64,000 nucleotides of DNA from Helicobacter vulpis (GTDB taxonomy: Bacteria; Campylobacterota; Campylobacteria; Campylobacterales; Helicobacteraceae), in assembly GCF_003660395.1 (NCBI RefSeq), contig NZ_QXQT01000004.1, positions 39,273 to 103,272 of the forward strand, given 5' to 3'. A program made the position numbers and the translations under genes. The stretch's first letter is position 1, and every line of letters starts with the position of its first letter. This document shows positions 1 to 7,699 of the stretch, one piece after another. The notes under the pieces were generated by a model. That model was not told the DNA's origin, searched no databases, and was given only the letters and a program-made list of their open reading frames with translations.

Positions 1-419
1 ATACGCGCGTTCAAACCCCCTAAGTAACGATAAAGGGGCAGGCGCAAGGATTGCGCGCTAGCGCGCGCCAAAGCCATAGACACGCCTAAAACCGCATTCG
101 CACCCAAATGCGCGTAATTGGGCGTGTTGTCTAGAGCTAGCATGTGCGCGTCCGCCCCGGCTTGATCGTAGGGGTCTTTGTTCTGCAAGGCCGCATGGAT
201 ATGTTGGTTGACAAAATTGCACGCCTGCAACACCCCCTTGCCCAAAAACCTAGAAGAGTCCCCATCTCTCAATTCTAGCGCCTCTCTCTTACCCGTACTA
301 GCCCCACTAGGGACAATGGCTACGCCCACACTCCCATCACTGAGCACTACCTTAGCCTTTAGGGTGGGTTGAGCCCGGCTATCTAGGACTTGGCTGGCAG
401 AAATTTGTGCGATATGCAT
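1..419 (-). CDS. eno: Enolase, N-terminal part (runs off window)
   Basis: Translating the reverse strand from an ATG at 419 gives 139 residues of enolase, the glycolytic 2-phosphoglycerate/phosphoenolpyruvate enzyme. Visible family landmarks are the catalytic-loop motif [16 protein letters not shown] around residue 40 and the later stretches [16 protein letters not shown] and LPLYRYLGG. An AAGGA ribosome site lies about 9 bases upstream. The N-terminal signature that is normally DSRGNPT reads DSRAQPT here. The rest of the gene lies left of the window. The gene diverges from the thiolase operon across about 200 bases. Confidence 0.95.
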   Translation of the reverse strand, partial: MHIAQISASQVLDSRAQPTLKAKVVLSDGSVGVAIVPSGASTGKREALELRDGDSSRFLGKGVLQACNFVNQHIHAALQNKDPYDQAGADAHMLALDNTPNYAHLGANAVLGVSMALARASAQSLRLPLYRYLGGLNAR

Positions 420-462
420 CTCATTTTCCTTAAGTAATGTGGATGGGATTTTAGCAAAGTAT

Positions 463-471
463 TGTTATAAT
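463..471 (+). promoter_or_regulatory. Extended -10 promoter for the thiolase/carboxylase operon
   Basis: TGTTATAAT is a perfect TGn extended -10 hexamer, with its hexamer at 466-471. It points toward the thiolase gene and would leave a leader of about 150 nt. No clear -35 is seen, as is common in Helicobacter. I see no riboswitch fold in the leader. Confidence 0.5.
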
Positions 472-628
472 TTGGGGGATCAAAGGGTTAGAATCCCAAA
501 ATGCGTGTTTTATGCGCTAGTGTTACTAAATGTAAGTTGCGCCACACTTATTTGAGGCATTTAGAGATTTATTTACTAAAACCTTGTTATGGTGCAAGAG
601 AATAACCCAAATCGTTCAAGAGGATAAA

Positions 629-1813
629 ATGGCAACAGAAACAGAAGTTTACATTTACGGGGCTAAACGCAGTCCTATTGGCTCATTTAATGGGAGTTTG
701 TCTAGCGTGCCGGCCACAACTTTGGGGAGTGTGGTGGGCGCACAAGCCCTGAAGGCTAGCGGATTTGATCCTAGCTTGGTAGATACCTGCATTGTGGGCA
801 ATGTGATCAGTGCCGGGCTCAAGCAAGCCCCTGCTAGACAGGTCGCCCTGAACGCCAATTTGCCCAAATCTGTGGGTTGCTTTTTGATCAACGAAGCCTG
901 CGGGTCGGGTCTAAGAGCGGTGATGTTGGGCGCAGATAGCATCGCCCTAGGGCGGGCTCAAGTGGCTTTAGTGGGGGGGATTGAAAACATGAGTTTGGCT
1001 CCCCATTTGCTCATGAGCAGCAGGGGGGGCTTTAAAATGGGGGATGCTAAGTTAGAAGATAGCTTGTTTAAAGATGGTTTGTTAGATGCCTACCAACACG
1101 CCTTAATGGGGGATTTTGCCGAAGGGTGCGCTAAAAACCACCGCTTGAGTCGTGAAGAGCAAGACGCTTTTGCCAAGCATAGCTATGAAAAAGCCCTTAA
1201 GGCGCTTGAAACTAAGGCTTTTGATTCTGAAATCGTGCCCATTAGCGTTAAGGGCAAAAAGGGGGAGGTGCTGGTGAGCCTAGATGAGGAGCCAGGCAAG
1301 GTGGATTTTGCCAAGGGGTTAAAACTCAAACCAGCCTTTGATAAGGAGGGCACCATCACCGCCTTTAATGCGAGCAAGATTAGCGATGGGGCGAGCATGC
1401 TAGTCATTGCTAGCCAAGAGCTAGCCAAAGACACTTCTGCCAAACCCTTAGCCAAGATTGTAGATTACAATTCATTTAGCCATGATCCCCATCTCTTCCC
1501 CATCGCCCCCGCCCCAGCCATTCAAAAGCTTTTAGAGAAAAACCACAAACAAGCTAGCGACATTGATCTCTATGAGATCAGCGAGGCCTTTGCAGTGGTG
1601 GGGATTTTAACCCAAAGAGAGCTAGGGCTCAAGGACGCACAGGTCAATGTGCATGGCGGGGCAATCGCTTTGGGCCATCCTATTGGGGCTAGTGGGGCGC
1701 GTATTCTGACTACTTTAGTGCATGCCCTCCATACCCATGACAAACACTTGGGCGTGGCGTGTCTGTGCGTGGGCGGGGGCGAGGCGGTGGCCATGCTCAT
1801 TGAGCGACTTTAA
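629..1813 (+). CDS. atoB: Acetyl-CoA acetyltransferase (thiolase)
   Basis: This 394-residue thiolase interconverts acetoacetyl-CoA and two acetyl-CoA in the cytoplasm. Cys91 in NEACGSG is the acyl-accepting cysteine. [17 protein letters not shown] carries the catalytic His, and CVGGGEA near the C-terminus is the second cysteine motif. An upstream ATG at 584 is in frame, but the ATG at 629 has an AAGAGG site and matches the family N-terminus. It is the first gene of an operon with scoAB and the carboxylase, as in the H. pylori HP0690-HP0697 region. In that context it would feed acetoacetate and acetone carbon into acetyl-CoA. Confidence 0.93.
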   Translation: MATETEVYIYGAKRSPIGSFNGSLSSVPATTLGSVVGAQALKASGFDPSLVDTCIVGNVISAGLKQAPARQVALNANLPKSVGCFLINEACGSGLRAVMLGADSIALGRAQVALVGGIENMSLAPHLLMSSRGGFKMGDAKLEDSLFKDGLLDAYQHALMGDFAEGCAKNHRLSREEQDAFAKHSYEKALKALETKAFDSEIVPISVKGKKGEVLVSLDEEPGKVDFAKGLKLKPAFDKEGTITAFNASKISDGASMLVIASQELAKDTSAKPLAKIVDYNSFSHDPHLFPIAPAPAIQKLLEKNHKQASDIDLYEISEAFAVVGILTQRELGLKDAQVNVHGGAIALGHPIGASGARILTTLVHALHTHDKHLGVACLCVGGGEAVAMLIERL

Positions 1814-1827
1814 AAGAAGGGAAATGC

Positions 1828-2520
1828 ATGAATAAGGTAGTGGGCAGTATTGAGGAGGCCATTGCGGGCGTGCAAGATGGCATGACCATCATGTTTGGGG
1901 GCTTTGGGCTGTGTGGCATTCCAGAAAACGCCATTTTAGCCCTCAGCAAAAGCGGGGTGAAAGACATCACCTGCATTTCTAATAACCCCGGGGTGGATGA
2001 TTTTGGGCTGGGTCTGTTGGTCAAAAACAAGCAGATCAAAAAGATGATCGCTAGTTATGTGGGCGAAAACGCCACCTTTGAGCAACAATTCTTGGCCGGC
2101 GAAGTAGAAGTAGAATTTAATCCCCAAGGCACTTTGGCCGAGCGCATTAGAGCGGGGGGGGCGGGCATCCCGGGCTTTTATACCCCCACCGGGGTGGGCA
2201 CCATCATCGCTGAGGGTAAGGAGCATAAAGAGTTTAACGGGCGCACTTATATTTTAGAAACCGCGCTCAAAGCGGATTTCGCCTTCATCAAAGCCCAAAA
2301 GGCGGATTCGTATGGCAATCTCATCTTCAATAAAACCGCCATGAATTTTAACCCTATGATGGCCAAAGCGGCCAAAGTGAGCGTGGTAGAGGTAGAAGAG
2401 ATTGTAGAAATGGGCGCGCTAGATCCCAATTTCATCCATGTCCCCGGGGTGTATGTGGATCGCATTTTCAAGGGGAACTTTGAAAAGCGTATCGAACAAC
2501 TCACCCTCAAAAAAGCATAG
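1828..2520 (+). CDS. scoA: Succinyl-CoA:acetoacetate CoA-transferase subunit A
   Basis: The 230-residue alpha subunit of a class I CoA-transferase that moves CoA from succinyl-CoA to acetoacetate. The N-terminal glycine-rich loop [11 protein letters not shown] (residues about 23-33) and the SNNPG motif bind the CoA substrate. Length is normal for the family. It follows the thiolase by 14 bases and is 8 bases before scoB, so the three are surely cotranscribed. It contains a run of eight G at about 2154-2161 that does not disturb the frame. Confidence 0.93.
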   Translation: MNKVVGSIEEAIAGVQDGMTIMFGGFGLCGIPENAILALSKSGVKDITCISNNPGVDDFGLGLLVKNKQIKKMIASYVGENATFEQQFLAGEVEVEFNPQGTLAERIRAGGAGIPGFYTPTGVGTIIAEGKEHKEFNGRTYILETALKADFAFIKAQKADSYGNLIFNKTAMNFNPMMAKAAKVSVVEVEEIVEMGALDPNFIHVPGVYVDRIFKGNFEKRIEQLTLKKA

Positions 2521-2528
2521 GAGCGAAC

Positions 2529-3137
2529 ATGGAAGCAGGCTGGAGTCGCGAGCAGATGGCGCAAAAAGCGGTAGAGGACATTAAGGACGGGTATTCTATC
2601 AATCTGGGCATTGGGATCCCTACTTTGGTGGCTGATTTCATCCCTAAGAATATCCGCGTGATGTTGCAAAGTGAAAATGGGATGCTTGGCATGGGGCCTT
2701 TTCCTACGCAAGAACAAGTTGATGCGGATTTGATCAACGCGGGCAAACAGACGATCACACAGGGCGTGGGGGCGAGCTATTTTAGCTCGGCCGAGAGCTT
2801 TGCGATGATTAGGGGTCAGCACATTGACTTGACCATTCTAGGGGCGATGGAGGTTTCTGCACAAGGGGACTTGGCTAGCTGGATGGTGCCGGGCAAACTG
2901 GTTAAAGGCATGGGCGGGGCGATGGATCTGGTGGCGAGCGCGAAAAAAGTGATTGTGCTGATGCAACACACCGATAAAAAAGGCAATTGTAAGTTAGTTA
3001 AAGAGTGCTCATTGCCCCTAACAGGGCCTAAATGCGTCTCTAAGGTGATCACCAATTTAGGGGTGTTTGCCATTAAGGAAGGGAAGTTTATCCCCATAGA
3101 GTTGGCTCCGGGTGTGCAGAGCGCACCCCTGCCTTAA
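2529..3137 (+). CDS. scoB: Succinyl-CoA:acetoacetate CoA-transferase subunit B
   Basis: The 202-residue beta subunit. The catalytic glutamate lies in QSENGMLGMG (around residue 50), where the enzyme-CoA thioester forms, and LGIGIPTLVADF precedes it as in the family. The gene is full length. It works with ScoA to activate acetoacetate for the thiolase. In H. pylori a fatty-acid transporter gene and an outer-membrane protein gene separate scoB from the carboxylase genes. Here the next gene follows directly. Confidence 0.93.
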   Translation: MEAGWSREQMAQKAVEDIKDGYSINLGIGIPTLVADFIPKNIRVMLQSENGMLGMGPFPTQEQVDADLINAGKQTITQGVGASYFSSAESFAMIRGQHIDLTILGAMEVSAQGDLASWMVPGKLVKGMGGAMDLVASAKKVIVLMQHTDKKGNCKLVKECSLPLTGPKCVSKVITNLGVFAIKEGKFIPIELAPGVQSAPLP

Positions 3138-3198
3138 AGGAGGTGGCGCACAGGTGAAGCCTTATGGATTTGATCAAACCCCAACAAAAGGAGCTATC

Positions 3199-5109
3199 TT
3201 GAAATACTTGGTCAATTTGGACAATGGTGGCACGCTGACAGATATTTGCGTGGTGAGCGGCTCAGAGGTGAGCTATACCAAAACTCTCACCACCCCTGTG
3301 GACTTGTCAGAATGCTTTTTTAAGGGTATCACCAAGGCAAGCGAGGAGATTTATGGCAAGGACGGGTTTACCAAATTGCTACACACCACCGAGCTTATCC
3401 GCTATTCTTCTACACAGGGTACAAACGCTTTAGTAGAAAGAAAGGGGCCCAAACTAGGACTCATCACCGATGATGAGCATTTGCAGGTCAAACTCACCAA
3501 AACCCCCCACCAGCAAGATTTATTTGAAAGCCTTGTGGGTACCCGTTTGGCGCTCTTGCACAATATCCACGACCCCCATAAAATGGAGAGTGAATTGGTG
3601 AGCGCGGTCAATACTTTGACCAATAAGGGTGCAGAACGGCTTGTTGTGGCCATCAAGGATAAGAATTTAGAAAAAGAATTTAAACATGTCTTTTTATTGC
3701 AATTCCCTAGGCATTTGCTAGGCTCTGTGCCCGTGCTCTTTTCTTGGGAATTTACCAACGACACCAGTCGGGTACGCCGCATTTGGTCGGCCTTGCTCAA
3801 TAGCTTTTTACACCCGACTATGGAGCGTTTTTTATACTCTGCAGAACACCGCCTCAAAGCCCATAAAGTGAAAAACCCCTTACTCATTTACCGCAATGAT
3901 GGGGCTTCTTCGCGAGTGGCCAAATCTGTCGCGCTCAAAACCTACTCTTCGGGCCCTAGGGGGGGGATTGAGGGCACAAAAGCCCTAGCTAAGGCCTATG
4001 GCTTTAAGCATGTCTTGATGGTGGATGTGGGGGGTACCACCTCAGATGTGGGCGAGGTGGAGGCCTATAGGATTAAAACCGAGCGGCGCGGGTCTGTGGA
4101 GGGGATTCAGATCTCCTTTGAACTCAGCGATGTGAAATCTTTTGGCGTGGGCGGGGGTTCGATCTTGCGCATAGATGACAAGGGGGCTATCACTGTGGGT
4201 CCAGATAGCGTGGGGGCCGCACCCGGGCCAGCCTGCTTTGGCTTTGGGGGGAGCGAGGCGACTATGACGGATGTGAATGTGGCTTTGGGTGTCATCGATC
4301 CGGATACCTATTTGAATGGGCAACAAAAACTAGATAAACAACGCGCCATTCAAGCCATCACCGAGAAGATCGCCAAACCTTTGGGCCTGAGCTTGGAAAA
4401 AGCCTTGTTTGCTCTAGAAGAGGCCTATGGGGAGCATTTGGCCGCATGTCTAAAAGAACATGTGCAAAAAGACACGGTGCTAGCTGCCTTTGGAGGCGGG
4501 GGACCTATGAGCGCGTGTTTGGCCGCGCGCAAAGCGGGGATCAAGCGCGTGATCGTACCCAAACTCGCCGCAGTGTTCTCTGCTTATGGAATCAGCTTTT
4601 CAGATGTGGCGCAAACTTTTGAGCGCGACATCACCGGTTTGAACAAGTCTGAAATTGAGACGATTCAAGCCCAAATGCATGAGCAAGCAAGACGGCACAT
4701 GTATCAAGAGGGCTATAATTGGAGCGAGTGCAAGCATGAGTGGAAGGTGATTGTGGAGAACGCCGATGGTTCTGAAAACCATGTAACCCACTTGGAGGAC
4801 ACCGCTCAGATCAACAAGGATCAAAAGCGCATTTTAGCCTACCATGTGCGTTACGAACTCTCACATCCCAGTTTGCGCGCCAGCCTACCCAGACACACCA
4901 CCCCGGCTAGAGTGAGCAGCAGTCGCGAGGTGATCGAGGAGAATGGACCACACCACAATCCAGTGGTGATGTTGCTAGAGCAAAAAACCGGCGCGCACAT
5001 GGAGGGCCCGGCCATTGTGGAGGGCCCTTTTTTCACCGCTAGGGTACCAGAGGGCTGGAGTCTGTTCGTCACAGACAATGGCGATTTGATTTTAGAAGAC
5101 AACGCTTAA
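3199..5109 (+). CDS. Second HyuA-like carboxylase subunit (637 aa)
   Basis: A hydantoinase A/oxoprolinase-family protein with the ASKHA nucleotide-binding fold. The first phosphate motif DNGGTLTD is at residues 8-15 and the second, VDVGGTTSDVG, is near 275. The TTG start at 3199 has an AAAAGGAG site 6 bases upstream and gives MKYLVNLDNGG at the N-terminus. A GTG at 3154, also with a strong AAAGGAGG site, would add 15 residues. It is related to the 713-residue beta subunit at 5549 but shorter and divergent, especially in the C-terminal third. It is probably an extra structural subunit, comparable to the paired HyuA-like subunits of acetophenone carboxylase. Its substrate is unknown. Confidence 0.85.
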   Translation: MKYLVNLDNGGTLTDICVVSGSEVSYTKTLTTPVDLSECFFKGITKASEEIYGKDGFTKLLHTTELIRYSSTQGTNALVERKGPKLGLITDDEHLQVKLTKTPHQQDLFESLVGTRLALLHNIHDPHKMESELVSAVNTLTNKGAERLVVAIKDKNLEKEFKHVFLLQFPRHLLGSVPVLFSWEFTNDTSRVRRIWSALLNSFLHPTMERFLYSAEHRLKAHKVKNPLLIYRNDGASSRVAKSVALKTYSSGPRGGIEGTKALAKAYGFKHVLMVDVGGTTSDVGEVEAYRIKTERRGSVEGIQISFELSDVKSFGVGGGSILRIDDKGAITVGPDSVGAAPGPACFGFGGSEATMTDVNVALGVIDPDTYLNGQQKLDKQRAIQAITEKIAKPLGLSLEKALFALEEAYGEHLAACLKEHVQKDTVLAAFGGGGPMSACLAARKAGIKRVIVPKLAAVFSAYGISFSDVAQTFERDITGLNKSEIETIQAQMHEQARRHMYQEGYNWSECKHEWKVIVENADGSENHVTHLEDTAQINKDQKRILAYHVRYELSHPSLRASLPRHTTPARVSSSREVIEENGPHHNPVVMLLEQKTGAHMEGPAIVEGPFFTARVPEGWSLFVTDNGDLILEDNA

Positions 5110-5119
5110 GGAGTAAAGC

Positions 5120-5539
5120 ATGCGCGTTCCCATGACAGAATACCTAATGATCGATCTCAATAGCGAGAGATGGCTATGCCGCATTTGTGGGCATGATTTT
5201 GGCAGCGCTAGGGACACCTACAAAAAAGGCACTCTCATTTACGATCGCAACCCGGAGGAGATTCACCCCCCCATCTTAGACCCCAAACGCTACCAATACA
5301 CCTTTTCTCCCGATCCCAAATTCTGCCGGATCTATGAATACTACTGCCCCACCTGCGGGACCCAAATTGAAACCGAGTATGTCCCCCCCCACTACCCCCC
5401 CACCATTGACATGCTTTGGGACATTGACGACCTCAAAAGGCGTTGGAAAGAAATTGGAGAAAACCCAGAAACCTCTGTGCATTATGGGCCCGGCGAGAAC
5501 GCCCAAGCCGATTTGCGCGCCAAGTTTGATAAAAAGTAA
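5120..5539 (+). CDS. acxC: Acetone carboxylase gamma-type subunit
   Basis: A small 139-residue protein with two CxxC pairs, C20/C23 in CRICG and C76/C79 in CPTCG, which would form one zinc site. This matches the small zinc-containing gamma subunit of acetone/acetophenone carboxylases. The C-terminal part (PTIDMLWDIDDLKRRW) is also typical. It lies between two HyuA-like genes with spacings of about 10 bases. The coding sequence contains C8 and C7 runs at 5383-5401, both in frame. Assignment of family is firm. Whether the enzyme acts on acetone or another ketone is inferred from the operon. Confidence 0.85.
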   Translation: MRVPMTEYLMIDLNSERWLCRICGHDFGSARDTYKKGTLIYDRNPEEIHPPILDPKRYQYTFSPDPKFCRIYEYYCPTCGTQIETEYVPPHYPPTIDMLWDIDDLKRRWKEIGENPETSVHYGPGENAQADLRAKFDKK

Positions 5540-5548
5540 GGAGCTGGC

Positions 5549-7690
5549 ATGAAACGCATTTCTGTAGACATTGGCGGGACTTTCACGGATTGTTTCTTTG
5601 CATGGGATGGAAAATACATTGAATCCAAATCCTTGACCACCCACCATAACCTCTCTTTGGGCTTTAACTCTGCCTTGGATAATGCCTGCAAAATGGCCGG
5701 GCTCACCCGCGAACAGGTGCTCAAAGAAGTGGATAGCGTGCGTTATGCGACCACTTTGGGTACGAACGCCTTGATTGAGGGCAAGGGTCCGCGCGTGGGT
5801 GCGATTGTAACGCACGGCTTTGAGGACACCATCCACCTATCAAGAGGTAAGGGCTATGGGGAGGGCTTAGATGTTACCGAACAGGGCAATATGCCCAATG
5901 CGCAACGCCCCGATCCGATTGTGCCACGGCGCATGGTGCGCTCTGTCAAAGAGAGGGTGGATAGCGTGGGCGAAATTTTAGTGCCTTTGCAAAAAGAAGA
6001 TGTCAGAAAGCAGGTGCGCGATTTGGTGGATAATGGCGCGCAAGCCATTGTGGTTGCGCTCACCAACGCCACAGAGAACCCCAGCCATGAGCAACTCGTG
6101 CTAGAAACCATTTTAGAGGAGTACCCTGCTCACGAACTGGGCGCAATCCCGGTGATTTTGAGCTCGCAGGTCTCTGGGCGCAAGGGTGAGTATGTGCGCG
6201 CCAACACCACTATCATTGATGCCTTTCTCTATGAAATCATGTTCCATGCCCTAAGCCAGCTGAGCTCCAACCTGCGCGATAGCGGGTATGGCAAGCCCAT
6301 GCTGGTGATTCACAATAGCGGGGGGATGGCACAGAGCAACTCCACCGATAGCTTGCAAACCATCCACTCCGGACCAGTGAGTGGGGTGAGCGCCTCCCAG
6401 CACCTCTCAGAGACCACAGATATTGGTAATGTGGTGTGTATGGACATGGGCGGGACTTCCTTTGACATTGGGATTTTGCCCAAAGGGGGAGTGAAGCACT
6501 ACGACTTCCAGCCCGTGATTTGCCGTTGGCTAGTAACTCTGCCCATGATTCACCTCAACACTCTAGGGGCAGGGGGAGGATCGATTGCCACCTACGATCG
6601 CATCCATAAGGCGGTTAAAATTGGCCCAGAGAGTGCCGGCTCTGACCCCGGCCCTGCTTGCTACGATCGTGGGGGGCTTAACCCCACAGTAACCGATGCG
6701 GACTTGTTGCTAGGCTACCTTGACCCTGACAACTACGCCAACGGGGTGATCAAACTCAATCCCAAGCGATCTAAATTTGTCATTGAGGACAAGCTTTGCG
6801 ACCCGCTGGATTTGGATGTCATTGAGGTGGCTAAGGTCATCAAGCGCACCGTGGATGAGCAAATGGCCATTGGCATTGAAATGGAGCTTAGAAAGAATGG
6901 AGGCAATGTAGACGAGTTTACCATGGTGGCTTATGGGGGCAATGGCCCCTTGCATGCCTGTGGGATCGCCTACCATGCGGGGATTTCTAAAATCTTGTTC
7001 CCTCCCTTTGCCTCTGTGTTTTCCGCTTTGGGAGCGGGCAATATGAAACCCTTGCACATCCATGAGAGGAGCGGTTATATCGTGCTTTACGAGCCCATTG
7101 AGCGCAAACTCTTTGATGAATACGAGCGCATGAACGAATACATTGAGGAGTTAGAAAGACGGGGCAAGGAGGACTTGCGCCGTCAGGGTTATGACATCTC
7201 TGGCGTGCAACACCGCTTAGAGATGGATATGCGCTATGGCAACCAACGCGTTACGACCTCTGTGGTGCTAGACATCAACCGCTTTAACCATGTGGGCGAT
7301 GTCTTGCGCGCGATTCGCACCTTCTCAGATGTCTATGCCAAACGCTATGGCAAGGGGGTAGAAGCCCCCGAGGCGGGCGTGCGCGTACAAACCGTGCGCG
7401 TGGCGACCTTCATTGAAACCGATGTGGTGCATTTTAAAGAACTCTACACCGATCGCAAGCGCACCGTGCCTAGCGCTAAGAGCCACCGCAAGGTGCACTA
7501 TGTAGACGAAAAAGAGCCCATTGAAACCCCCATCTATGATGAAAGCGTGCTGACAGCCGACTATGTGATCCACGGGCCTGCCATCATCACTACTAAGAGC
7601 ACCACCTATTTGGTGGAGAAAAACTGGCGCATCGAACCCACCCCACAAGGGGCGGTTTGGTTGCTCAAAGACAATGTGAACGCAAAATAA
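5549..7690 (+). CDS. acxA: Acetone carboxylase beta subunit (HyuA family)
   Basis: 713 residues of the hydantoinase A family. DIGGTFTD at residues 7-14 and MDMGGTSFDIG near 298 are the two nucleotide-phosphate motifs. In acetone carboxylase this subunit handles ATP-dependent activation during conversion of acetone plus bicarbonate to acetoacetate. Length equals that of known beta subunits. It follows the gamma gene by 9 bases and precedes the alpha gene by 9 bases, each with a GGAG site. The acetoacetate product would be taken by ScoAB and the thiolase encoded upstream in the same operon. Confidence 0.92.
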   Translation: MKRISVDIGGTFTDCFFAWDGKYIESKSLTTHHNLSLGFNSALDNACKMAGLTREQVLKEVDSVRYATTLGTNALIEGKGPRVGAIVTHGFEDTIHLSRGKGYGEGLDVTEQGNMPNAQRPDPIVPRRMVRSVKERVDSVGEILVPLQKEDVRKQVRDLVDNGAQAIVVALTNATENPSHEQLVLETILEEYPAHELGAIPVILSSQVSGRKGEYVRANTTIIDAFLYEIMFHALSQLSSNLRDSGYGKPMLVIHNSGGMAQSNSTDSLQTIHSGPVSGVSASQHLSETTDIGNVVCMDMGGTSFDIGILPKGGVKHYDFQPVICRWLVTLPMIHLNTLGAGGGSIATYDRIHKAVKIGPESAGSDPGPACYDRGGLNPTVTDADLLLGYLDPDNYANGVIKLNPKRSKFVIEDKLCDPLDLDVIEVAKVIKRTVDEQMAIGIEMELRKNGGNVDEFTMVAYGGNGPLHACGIAYHAGISKILFPPFASVFSALGAGNMKPLHIHERSGYIVLYEPIERKLFDEYERMNEYIEELERRGKEDLRRQGYDISGVQHRLEMDMRYGNQRVTTSVVLDINRFNHVGDVLRAIRTFSDVYAKRYGKGVEAPEAGVRVQTVRVATFIETDVVHFKELYTDRKRTVPSAKSHRKVHYVDEKEPIETPIYDESVLTADYVIHGPAIITTKSTTYLVEKNWRIEPTPQGAVWLLKDNVNAK

Positions 7691-7699
7691 GGAGACACC

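Noticed and set aside
5276..5836. 186-codon open frame on the minus strand opposite acxC and acxA
   Set aside because: It crosses two well-supported genes on the other strand and shows no domain or ribosome site.
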